The notes under the pieces: model-generated
Database searches by the model: none
The model's input: the letters and a program-made list of their open reading frames with translations, nothing else
What the model was told of the DNA's origin: nothing
Made by a program: the position numbers and the translations under genes
Part shown: positions 1 through 5,831 of the stretch, in pieces
How the letters are laid out: every line of letters begins with the position of its first letter
Position numbering within the stretch: the first letter of the stretch is position 1
NCBI GenBank assembly: GCA_030832135.1
Contig: JAURJS010000011.1
Location: 1-10,942, forward strand
Reading direction: 5' to 3'
Source: Candidatus Planktophila sp.
GTDB lineage: Bacteria; Actinomycetota; Actinomycetes; Nanopelagicales; Nanopelagicaceae
DNA length: 10,942 nucleotides

Positions 1-1320
1 GCTCTCGTCGGTCGTGGAGATATCACTCCAGAAGAGGCGCAACAAGTTCAGGCAGAGTACCAAGCTGAGCTCGAAGCGGTCTTTGCATCAGTCAATAATC
101 ATGTTCCTGATCATGATCCAAACTTTAAGGCTCCTGTTCCACCAGCAGCCGAAGCAATTGCAACAGCAATCTCTGAGCCACTTGCTCGCGAGATTGCGGC
201 AACACAGGTTGCAACCCCTGAAGGCTTCACACTCCATCCAAAGATGGCCCCACAGTTGGCAAAGCGTCCAGAGATGCTCAACGATGGAACCATCGATTGG
301 TCTATGGGAGAGCTCCTTGCCTTCGGTTCTATCCTGAAGGAAGGCCATCCAATTCGTCTGGCTGGACAAGATTCACGCCGTGGAACATTCTCAAACCGTC
401 ACGCAGTAATTGTTGATGCTGAGAATGCCAACGAATGGACTCCACTTCGCTCAATGATTCAAGATGAGAACCAGTTCTTCGTCGTTGACTCATTGCTCAG
501 CGAATACGCTGCTCTAGGCTTCGAATATGGCTATTCAGTAGTGCGTCCAGAGGCTCTCGTTATGTGGGAGGGACAGTTCGGTGACTTCGTCAACGGAGCA
601 CAGACAGTCGTGGATGAGTTCATTTCTTCAGCGCTCCAGAAGTGGGGAGAGCGTTCATCTGTAGTTCTCTTGCTCCCTCATGGATATGAAGGACAAGGAC
701 CAGATCACTCATCAGCTCGTATTGAGCGCTTCTTGCAGCTCTGTGCTGAGAACAATATGACTGTCGCTCAGCCTTCATCTCCTGCCTCTTACTTCCACTT
801 GTTGCGTTGGCATGTTGCTAATCCAACTCGGCGCCCAATGGTTGTCTTCACACCGAAGTCAATGTTGCGCCTTAAGGCAGCAGCTTCAAAGCTCACCGAT
901 TTCACAAGCGGAACATTCCGCCCAGTCATCGGTGACGATAAGGTGCAGAACGCATCACGTCTGATCTTCTGCTCAGGCAAGATTTATCACGACCTCGTTG
1001 CAGAGCGCGAGAAGGTTGGTGAGAACTCAACTGCGATTGTTCGTGTTGAACTTCTCTACCCACTTCCGATCGATGCAATGCGTGAGGAAGCTGCAAAGCA
1101 TCCAAATGCAAATCTCTTGTGGGTTCAAGATGAGCCTGCAAATCAGGGACCATGGCCACATATTGCCCTTCGCACATCAGAGGCTCTTGGTGGTCGTGCT
1201 ATCGATGAGCGCGTCTTCCGTCGCGTTTCACGTCGATCAACCGCATCACCTGCAACTGGTAACCACCACTTGCATGAGGAAGAGTTGAAGGCTTTACTAC
1301 AAGAGGCCTTTACTCGCTAA
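1..1320 (+). CDS. kgd: Multifunctional 2-oxoglutarate metabolism enzyme Kgd, C-terminal part (5' end outside window)
   Basis: The reading frame is open from base 1 to the TAA at 1318-1320 and gives the last 439 residues of a protein that is usually about 1200 residues long. Kgd is the thiamine-diphosphate 2-oxoglutarate decarboxylase/dehydrogenase E1 component of the TCA cycle, which in Actinobacteria also carries an E2-like succinyltransferase domain at its N-terminus. The visible part starts just before the pyrimidine-binding transketolase domain (WSMGELLAFGS near residue 99, then GQDSRRGTFSNRHAV). It continues through the conserved LLPHGYEGQGPDHSSAR stretch (about 224-240) and ends in the 2-oxoglutarate dehydrogenase C-terminal domain (VQDEPANQGPW). 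All 13 visible lysines use AAG, which suggests selection for high expression. The upstream E2-like and ThDP-binding parts cannot be judged here. A strong terminator follows directly. Confidence 0.96.
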   Translation, partial: ALVGRGDITPEEAQQVQAEYQAELEAVFASVNNHVPDHDPNFKAPVPPAAEAIATAISEPLAREIAATQVATPEGFTLHPKMAPQLAKRPEMLNDGTIDWSMGELLAFGSILKEGHPIRLAGQDSRRGTFSNRHAVIVDAENANEWTPLRSMIQDENQFFVVDSLLSEYAALGFEYGYSVVRPEALVMWEGQFGDFVNGAQTVVDEFISSALQKWGERSSVVLLLPHGYEGQGPDHSSARIERFLQLCAENNMTVAQPSSPASYFHLLRWHVANPTRRPMVVFTPKSMLRLKAAASKLTDFTSGTFRPVIGDDKVQNASRLIFCSGKIYHDLVAEREKVGENSTAIVRVELLYPLPIDAMREEAAKHPNANLLWVQDEPANQGPWPHIALRTSEALGGRAIDERVFRRVSRRSTASPATGNHHLHEEELKALLQEAFTR

Positions 1321-1333
1321 AGAAATTAAAGAG

Positions 1334-1370
1334 AAACCCCGGTTCCTAACAGAACCGGGGTTTTTTATTT
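1334..1370. terminator. Hairpin terminator between convergent kgd and sodX, possibly bidirectional
   Basis: A perfect 12-bp stem (AAACCCCGGTTC, 1334-1345, with GAACCGGGGTTT, 1352-1363) closes a 6-nt loop and runs into TTTTTTATTT on the + strand, a textbook intrinsic terminator for kgd. It also lies immediately beyond the sodX stop (1375) on the - strand. There the stem is followed by a broken T-rich run, so weaker termination of sodX is possible. Confidence 0.93.
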
Positions 1371-1374
1371 CTAA

Positions 1375-1740
1375 TCACTTCTTTGCCTTGCGAACTCTTG
1401 AGACAACTTTCGCCCGAACAGATAACACTGGTAACCATCCCCACTGACGTGAATCTGTTCCTTCGGGATTGTCGCTAGATACGAAGATCTGAAAGCTCTC
1501 TGGCTTTACTTCAGTGATTCGCTTGATATAAAAGATTCCGGGTTGCTCGGGGCGCTCAATGACAACGACATCGCCCACCACCACACGGTTGCCCATGAGG
1601 TTTCCGAGGAGAGTGAGAGGGGAATTGCCTCTTTTTTTGAGGAAGTAGCCGCCCCATTTGGCCATCAGCCAATCCCCTGGCGAATAGGTGGGCAGCATTG
1701 ATTCGCCCTCAACGAGAACAGTGGAGTACTTCTTGCTCAT
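1375..1740 (-). CDS. sodX: Nickel-type superoxide dismutase maturation protease (S26 family)
   Basis: This 121-residue protein is a small member of the S26 signal-peptidase/LexA-like Ser-Lys protease family. It carries the nucleophile motif GESMLPT (Ser14), a YIKRI segment holding the likely general-base Lys73, and an SSDNPEGTDSRQWG segment (88-101) matching the family's SxDN box. It lacks a transmembrane anchor, unlike housekeeping signal peptidase I, so it probably acts in the cytoplasm. Its expected job is to cut the 17-residue leader from the SodN precursor and expose the nickel-binding N-terminal His. The assignment is strongly supported by the divergent NiSOD gene 34 bp away. The ATG at 1740 is preceded by TAGACT and 7 nt, with no Shine-Dalgarno sequence, as expected for a leaderless mRNA. 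Confidence 0.92.
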   Translation of the reverse strand: MSKKYSTVLVEGESMLPTYSPGDWLMAKWGGYFLKKRGNSPLTLLGNLMGNRVVVGDVVVIERPEQPGIFYIKRITEVKPESFQIFVSSDNPEGTDSRQWGWLPVLSVRAKVVSRVRKAKK

Positions 1741-1747
1741 GCGCGTA

Positions 1748-1753
1748 AGTCTA
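1748..1753 (-). promoter_or_regulatory. -10-like hexamer of sodX (leaderless layout)
   Basis: TAGACT on the - strand lies 7 nt before the sodX ATG (1740), so transcription would begin at or next to the start codon. No recognisable -35 element is seen. Only 8 bp separate it from the sodN -10 hexamer on the other strand. Confidence 0.55.
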
Positions 1754-1761
1754 ACCTGCAG

Positions 1762-1767
1762 TAATCT
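1762..1767 (+). promoter_or_regulatory. -10-like hexamer of sodN (leaderless layout)
   Basis: TAATCT lies exactly 7 nt before the sodN ATG (1775), and the intervening CTCTCCT-type sequence offers no Shine-Dalgarno match. This predicts a leaderless sodN mRNA. No consensus -35 is visible, and that region would lie inside the start of sodX. Confidence 0.55.
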
Positions 1768-1774
1768 CTCTCCT

Positions 1775-2185
1775 ATGAGAAACCTACTAACAACACTTTT
1801 GGCACCAAAGACAACTGTCCTTGCTCACTGCGATCTTCCTTGCGGCGTCTATGACCCAGCACAGGCTCGCATTGAAGCTCTCTCTGTAAAGGCATGCATG
1901 GAGAAGTACGCAGCTAATGCAGATGCTGATTTCCGCTCACGCTCAGTCGCAATTAAGGAAGAGCGTTCACATGCAGTCAAGGAGCACCTCTGGGTTCTCT
2001 GGACTGATTACTTCAAGGCTCCTCACTTTGAGAAGTACCCACAGCTTCACACACTCTTTAACGATGCGACAAAGCTTGCTGGCGCTGCTGGAACAAAGGG
2101 TACACAGGATGTTGCAGTTGCAGATTCATTGATCGCAAAGATCGATGAGATCGCAGCAATCTTTTGGGAGACCAAGAAGGCGTAA
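1775..2185 (+). CDS. sodN: Nickel-dependent superoxide dismutase, precursor
   Basis: SodN dismutates superoxide to oxygen and hydrogen peroxide with a nickel centre, as a homohexamer of four-helix bundles. The ATG at 1775 gives 136 residues: a 17-residue leader (MRNLLTTLLAPKTTVLA) followed by the mature N-terminus HCDLPCGVY, the nickel hook. His18, Cys19 and Cys23 of the precursor are His1, Cys2 and Cys6 of the mature enzyme, and the active-site Tyr9 is also present. The mature length of 119 is close to the usual 117. An upstream in-frame start at 1688 would run through sodX and is not credible. The leader is not a Sec or Tat signal and is expected to be cut by the neighbouring SodX. All 12 lysines use AAG, suggesting strong expression. 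Confidence 0.97.
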   Translation: MRNLLTTLLAPKTTVLAHCDLPCGVYDPAQARIEALSVKACMEKYAANADADFRSRSVAIKEERSHAVKEHLWVLWTDYFKAPHFEKYPQLHTLFNDATKLAGAAGTKGTQDVAVADSLIAKIDEIAAIFWETKKA

Positions 2186-2227
2186 CTAGATATTCAAAGT
2201 CAGACGTTAAATCTTTGACTTCTAGTT
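2184..2227. terminator. Weak imperfect hairpin between convergent sodN and hotdog gene
   Basis: AACTAG (2184-2189) can pair with CTAGTT (2222-2227), and AAGTC (2197-2201) with GACTT (2217-2221), with a 7-nt bulge on the left arm and a 15-nt loop. It spans the 36-bp gap between two convergent stop codons, where a shared terminator would be expected. The stem is short and no good T run follows on either strand. Confidence 0.25.
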
Positions 2228-2629
2228 CTTCAGTAAAGATTCAGCGGCAGTGCGAGCGAGGAAAGTTACTCGCTCCACTGTCGCTCTTTTTATCTCTGCC
2301 TGCGCTATGTGGCGATCACCCTCATAGACATCGCATTGAAAGGTAATTTCGCGGCCAGCAATATCGCTGCAACGTGCATTAGCTCGTAGTTCAACACCAA
2401 CTTGAGCAGATGCTAGAAGATTGATTGAGGTTGAGAGAAGGAATGTTGTCTCACCATTGTCGAGATACTCACTGAGAGCTGCGATAGTTGCAGATTCCAT
2501 CGCATGGAGTAGGTGAGATGTGGCAACAATAGGAAGTTCAGAGAGCCCCATTGCTAGCGCCGTGTCACCAGGGCGAACCGTCATCACTGAAAAACCAACG
2601 GCTCCCAATACATCCTCAGCGGGTTTCAT
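2222..2629 (-). CDS. Hotdog-fold, fluoroacetyl-CoA thioesterase (FlK)-like protein
   Basis: This 135-residue protein resembles the FlK/thioesterase hotdog family: a VATSHLLHAMESA helix segment (35-47) followed by a beta-rich half with VGVELRANARC and GREITFQCDVYEGDRHIAQAEIKR. In FlK the catalytic residues are Thr, Glu and His. Thr37 and Glu45 fit the first two, but the usual RHLAxT segment reads NLLASA here, with Leu71 where the His would be. Thioesterase activity is therefore doubtful, and it may only bind acyl-CoA or another small ligand. The start at ATG 2629 is chosen because GAGGA (2635-2639) lies 5 nt upstream. It overlaps the end of rsrA by 14 bp, which implies translational coupling as the third gene of the sigR operon. 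The natural substrate is unknown. Confidence 0.75.
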   Translation of the reverse strand: MKPAEDVLGAVGFSVMTVRPGDTALAMGLSELPIVATSHLLHAMESATIAALSEYLDNGETTFLLSTSINLLASAQVGVELRANARCSDIAGREITFQCDVYEGDRHIAQAEIKRATVERVTFLARTAAESLLKN

Positions 2630-3017
2630 CGTGATCCTCATCAATGAAGTGCTGGATATGCGTCTGTTCAATATTAATTTCTCGATGCTCAATATTGCCA
2701 AATTCATCTATCTCAATCGAAATTTCGGTCATACTAAATTGAGTAACAACTTCGGTGGCACCGGCCATCTGGGCGCGTAATTGGCGATGGAGCGCTTCGT
2801 GGAGATCCTCGGGAGCTCGTTCATTGCATGTTCGGCGAAGAGTTGCTTGTAAGAGGTCATGCATTGCGCGCTCATGGGCAATTTCTGCTGTGCAGGGAAG
2901 ACAAGCGCTGATGTGCTCTTCAATCGCAGAGCGCTGTGGCAACTGCTCAAGTTCACCTTCGATAATAAAGATGACCGAAGAGAGGACATCGCCACATTGA
3001 ATCTCAATGTAACTCAT
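2616..3017 (-). CDS. rsrA: Zinc-binding redox-sensing anti-sigma factor (RsrA/RshA family)
   Basis: This 133-residue protein has the zinc anti-sigma signature H-x3-C-x2-C (His35, Cys39, Cys42), plus Cys8 near the N-terminus and Cys64 after the core. These match the set that binds zinc and forms the redox disulfide in RsrA. The reduced zinc form should hold SigR inactive, and oxidation should release it. In its place directly after sigR the assignment is secure. Its ATG overlaps the sigR stop by 4 bp (ATGA), and AGGGAG (3025-3030) lies 7 nt upstream as a clear Shine-Dalgarno site. An oddity is the tail (about 85-133), rich in Asp, Glu and His, which makes the protein longer than the roughly 105 residues of the Streptomyces protein. 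Confidence 0.92.
   Translation of the reverse strand: MSYIEIQCGDVLSSVIFIIEGELEQLPQRSAIEEHISACLPCTAEIAHERAMHDLLQATLRRTCNERAPEDLHEALHRQLRAQMAGATEVVTQFSMTEISIEIDEFGNIEHREINIEQTHIQHFIDEDHDETR
2635..2639 (-). promoter_or_regulatory. Shine-Dalgarno site of the hotdog gene
   Basis: GAGGA lies 5 nt before ATG 2629, within the last codons of rsrA. It decides the start over ATG 2641 and the farther in-frame ATG at 2707. Confidence 0.65.
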
Positions 3018-3652
3018 GACTTATCTCCCTTCTCAAGAGCAGCTTTTGCAACAGCCTTCTTCGAAGTCTCGACTGAATAGCCAAGTTCCTTGGCATAAGC
3101 AGCGAGTTTTTCACGAAGCTGCTTACGTCCACGACTGAGCCGTGACATCACTGTTCCTGCAGGAATTCCCACAATCTCAGCGATCTCTTTATAGGAAAAT
3201 CCTTCAACATCTGCGAGATAGACAACCATCCGGAACTCTTCAGGAATCTCTTGCAGCGCGCTCTTGATATCGCTATCTGGAAGATTCTCGAGCGCTTCCA
3301 CTTCAGCTGATTTACCGAGATCGCTTGTGTGGGATTGCGCCTCTGCAATTTGCCAATCCTCTAGTTCTGCTTGTGCAATTTGAGGTCGACGCTGATCTTT
3401 GCGATAGGTGTTGATAAAGGTAGTTGTGAGTACTCGATATAACCAGGCACGAAGATTCGTTCCCTCTTCAAATTGGTGGAAGGAGGTAAATGCCTTGAGA
3501 TAGGTATCTTGAACGAGATCGCGCGCATCTTCAGGATTCTTTGTATATCGAAGTGCTGCTGCATATAGCTGATCTGTGAAGGCAAGGGCATCGCGCTCGA
3601 ACCGAATGGTGCGATCGGCCGCGCTCTCGAGTACTAAATCCTTCGATGTCAT
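3014..3652 (-). CDS. sigR: ECF RNA polymerase sigma factor, SigR/SigH family
   Basis: This is an extracytoplasmic-function sigma factor that directs the thiol-oxidative stress response. With the ATG at 3652 it has 212 residues. Region 2 (about 20-90) includes [20 protein letters not shown] and [20 protein letters not shown]. Region 4 (about 134-190) includes [20 protein letters not shown] and [15 protein letters not shown], the helix-turn-helix that reads the -35 element. The adjacent zinc anti-sigma gene fixes the subfamily. Earlier in-frame starts exist (GTG 3688, ATG 3661). ATG 3652 is preferred because TAGGAT stands exactly 7 nt upstream and the protein from there matches the usual length. 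No clear SigR-type autoregulatory promoter (GGAAT-N18-GTT) is visible upstream. Confidence 0.93.
   Translation of the reverse strand: MTSKDLVLESAADRTIRFERDALAFTDQLYAAALRYTKNPEDARDLVQDTYLKAFTSFHQFEEGTNLRAWLYRVLTTTFINTYRKDQRRPQIAQAELEDWQIAEAQSHTSDLGKSAEVEALENLPDSDIKSALQEIPEEFRMVVYLADVEGFSYKEIAEIVGIPAGTVMSRLSRGRKQLREKLAAYAKELGYSVETSKKAVAKAALEKGDKS
3025..3030 (-). promoter_or_regulatory. Shine-Dalgarno site of rsrA
   Basis: AGGGAG lies 7 nt before the rsrA ATG (3017), inside the end of sigR. It marks rsrA as a leadered, operon-internal gene, unlike the operon-first genes nearby. Confidence 0.7.
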
Positions 3653-3659
3653 TGCTGCC

Positions 3660-3665
3660 ATCCTA
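3660..3665 (-). promoter_or_regulatory. -10-like hexamer of sigR (leaderless layout)
   Basis: TAGGAT on the - strand lies 7 nt before the ATG at 3652. The same bases contain AGGA, so they could instead act as a Shine-Dalgarno site for that ATG. The two readings predict different transcript starts. No -35 match at the right distance is evident. Confidence 0.4.
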
Positions 3666-3735
3666 ACCCGAGTAAGAGGAGTTCTCACCTTATGTTCAAG
3701 CGTGATTTCTGAGAATTACCTTCAGATTGCAAGAG

Positions 3736-4467
3736 CTAAAAGAGGGTCTCTGGCTCGCCCAACTCATACTCAGCAATGATTTCCGGACCATTATTTGCCA
3801 CAAGATTGACTCGCGGAGATACCGGGCGTGTGATGAGTCCAGCAGTTGGATTCTCGCTCTTCATCAAATCTTGTAATTGGTGAATCTCTCTATTCATGGG
3901 ATCTAACCACTCCTCCCATCGATCGCGCGTCATAAAGACCGGCATTCGACTATGGATAGTTGCTAGCTCACCGACCGCCTCTTGCGTAATGATGGAGGCG
4001 CTTTGAATCTCTTGGCCACTCTCACTCCGCCAGGTGCTAAAGATGCCAGCTATCGAGAGCGGGCTACCGGCTTCACTAGTGATGTAGAAGGGTTGCTTTG
4101 GTGGATATTTTCCAAGGGAGGTCGCCCATTCGTAATAACCCGTGACCGGTATCAAACATCGTGTGGTTCGAAAGGCATCTCGGAAAGTTGGCTTCTCATG
4201 AATCGACTCGCTGCGGGCGTTGATTGCATGAGATTGACCGGCGCGAGCATCACTGAAGTTCTTCTGCCAAGGAGCTATCAACCCCCATGATGCGATATCG
4301 AGCTTTCGATCTGAGCTCTCACGATCTCGATTCTTCACGATGTAAATATCGTTGGTGGGTGCAACATTCCAATTGAGTGGCAGAGTTGGATTGGAATCAT
4401 TCTCAACGAGATTGAAGAAGGCGACTATCTCTTCAGCGCTCTGCGCCATCGCATATCTCCCGCACAT
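3736..4467 (-). CDS. SOS response-associated peptidase (SRAP, YedK/HMCES family)
   Basis: SRAP proteins bind abasic sites in single-stranded DNA and form a covalent DNA-protein crosslink through the N-terminal Cys exposed when the initiator Met is removed. Starting at ATG 4467 gives 243 residues beginning MCGRY, which places the essential Cys at position 2. An in-frame start at 4509 would bury it and is rejected. The other active-site residues are present: Asn83 in INARSE, Glu113 in GYYEW and His172 in IHSRMPV. The WGLIAPW segment (61-67) is also typical. The gene is divergent from aroA with a 42-bp gap, as its homologue is in mycobacteria. It has no Shine-Dalgarno sequence, but TACGAT lies 7 nt before the ATG. 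No LexA box was recognised. Confidence 0.95.
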   Translation of the reverse strand: MCGRYAMAQSAEEIVAFFNLVENDSNPTLPLNWNVAPTNDIYIVKNRDRESSDRKLDIASWGLIAPWQKNFSDARAGQSHAINARSESIHEKPTFRDAFRTTRCLIPVTGYYEWATSLGKYPPKQPFYITSEAGSPLSIAGIFSTWRSESGQEIQSASIITQEAVGELATIHSRMPVFMTRDRWEEWLDPMNREIHQLQDLMKSENPTAGLITRPVSPRVNLVANNGPEIIAEYELGEPETLF

Positions 4468-4474
4468 ATTCGCA

Positions 4475-4480
4475 ATCGTA
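4475..4480 (-). promoter_or_regulatory. -10-like hexamer of the SRAP gene (leaderless layout)
   Basis: TACGAT on the - strand is exactly 7 nt before the ATG at 4467. It faces the aroA -10 hexamer across 17 bp, so the two promoters share DNA and probably compete for polymerase. Confidence 0.5.
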
Positions 4481-4497
4481 GTCCAAGAGCCTCGGGG

Positions 4498-4503
4498 TAG
4501 ACT
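4498..4503 (+). promoter_or_regulatory. -10-like hexamer of aroA (leaderless layout)
   Basis: TAGACT lies 6 nt before the aroA ATG (4510), with no Shine-Dalgarno sequence in between. The identical hexamer precedes sodX and hisN. No -35 consensus is seen. Confidence 0.5.
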
Positions 4504-4509
4504 TGGCAC

Positions 4510-5817
4510 ATGACTTCAACGCATCCACTCTGGCCTGCGCCCTTTCGCGGCAAGGCCCCCGTTGAAGCAGTAGTCACAATTCCCGGCTCGAAATCAGTGA
4601 CCAATCGCGCCCTGATTCTCGCAGCGCAAGCATCATCGCCATCGATTATTCGTAAGCCGCTCATCTCTCGCGACTCCGAGCTGATGTCCGCTGGCCTCGT
4701 TGCCATGGGTCTGACTATAGAGAGTAAGAGCGATAGCAGTGGCGAGTACTGGGTTGTAACGCCACCAACATCTAACGGCGGCCGTCTCAAAGGTCCTGCG
4801 AAGGTGGATGTGGGAAACGCTGGAACGGTGATGCGCTTCTTGCCACCGCTTGCAGCTCTCGCTGATGGAGATATCTCCTTTGACGGCGATGCACGCAGCT
4901 ATGAGCGCCCACTAGGGCCTGTCATTAAAGCCCTCGAAGATCTAGGAATCGAAATTGATCATGAAGGACGTTACTCATTACCAATGGTGATGAAATCACG
5001 TGGCGCAATTCCTGGTGGAGAGTTAACAATCGATGCCAGCGCTTCCAGCCAATTCTTATCAGCTCTCCTCTTGGTTGGCCCAAGCATGACCAATGGAATC
5101 ACCGTCAAGCATGTCGGAGGACAACTTCCGTCAATGCCTCATATCGAAATGACTGTGCAGATGCTTCGCGACTTTGGTGCAACTGTCACCGTTGATTCAG
5201 CAGCGCAAACATGGCGCGTTGAACCTGGTGCGCTCAATGGCGTTGATTTAGTAATTGAACCTGATCTCTCTAATGCTGCTCCATTTATCTCACTCGCAAT
5301 GGTCTGTGGTGGATCGATCACAATCACCGATTGGCCACGTAAGACAACACAGCCAGGTGATCAATTGCGCGATATTTTCACCACCATGGGTTCACATGTT
5401 GAATTTGTAGAAGGTGGCTTAAAGGTCACAGGTGGTCCAAGCATTAAGGGAATCGATATCGACCTTCATGATGTTGGAGAGTTAACGCCTTCGATTGCCG
5501 CTCTTGCCGCTCTTGCAGACTCCCCTTCAAGCCTTCGCGGAATTGGCCACCTACGTCTGCATGAGACAGATCGATTAGCTGCCCTCACCACTGAAATCAA
5601 CGGACTTGGTGGCAATGTGAGAGAGGAAGAGACCTCTCTTCACATCACACCAGCGCCACTTCACGCTGGAACATTCCACACATATGAAGATCACCGACTG
5701 GCCACTGCCGGCGCTGTTATTGGCTTAGTTGTCGAAGGTATAGAAGTTGAGAATATTGCGACTACACGTAAGACGTTGACTGATTTTCCCGGCCTCTGGA
5801 AGAGCCTGCTCGCCTAG
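4510..5817 (+). CDS. aroA: 3-phosphoshikimate 1-carboxyvinyltransferase (EPSP synthase)
   Basis: AroA joins phosphoenolpyruvate to shikimate 3-phosphate, the sixth step of the shikimate pathway, in the cytoplasm. The 435-residue protein is full length. It shows the N-terminal GSKSVTNRA motif (Lys28, Ser29, Arg33), GNAGTVMRF (102-110) for PEP binding, the DASASSQF box, EPDLSNAAPF, VGELTPSIAALAALAD with the catalytic acidic region, LHETDRLAAL, and EDHRLATAGAVIGL near the C-terminus. Phe110, where the E. coli enzyme has Pro, is as I recall it in the mycobacterial enzyme, so it is not by itself a sign of glyphosate tolerance. It is the first gene of the aroA-rsgA-hisN run, and rsgA begins 14 nt after its stop. 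Confidence 0.97.
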   Translation: MTSTHPLWPAPFRGKAPVEAVVTIPGSKSVTNRALILAAQASSPSIIRKPLISRDSELMSAGLVAMGLTIESKSDSSGEYWVVTPPTSNGGRLKGPAKVDVGNAGTVMRFLPPLAALADGDISFDGDARSYERPLGPVIKALEDLGIEIDHEGRYSLPMVMKSRGAIPGGELTIDASASSQFLSALLLVGPSMTNGITVKHVGGQLPSMPHIEMTVQMLRDFGATVTVDSAAQTWRVEPGALNGVDLVIEPDLSNAAPFISLAMVCGGSITITDWPRKTTQPGDQLRDIFTTMGSHVEFVEGGLKVTGGPSIKGIDIDLHDVGELTPSIAALAALADSPSSLRGIGHLRLHETDRLAALTTEINGLGGNVREEETSLHITPAPLHAGTFHTYEDHRLATAGAVIGLVVEGIEVENIATTRKTLTDFPGLWKSLLA

Positions 5818-5831
5818 ATGGTAGACATTCG

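Noticed and set aside
88..369. Open frames antisense or out of frame within kgd, aroA, rsgA and copA
   Set aside because: These overlap well-supported genes, have no family resemblance and no ribosome-binding context.
1688..1774. Longer in-frame start for sodN upstream of 1775
   Set aside because: It would run through the sodX coding region on the other strand, and the natural leader length and nickel-hook position fit ATG 1775.
3653..3735. SigR-type autoregulatory promoter (GGAAT-N18-GTT) upstream of sigR
   Set aside because: Only GGTAAT is present on the - strand (3715-3720), and no correctly spaced GTT follows, so I do not claim it.
4468..4509. Longer SRAP protein starting at 4509
   Set aside because: SRAP function needs Cys at position 2, which requires the start at 4467. 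The extension would also overlap the aroA promoter.
5822..5831. Leaderless promoter for rsgA (TAGACA before ATG 5832)
   Set aside because: The hexamer lacks the final T and is only 4 nt from the ATG, outside the spacing seen at the other genes.
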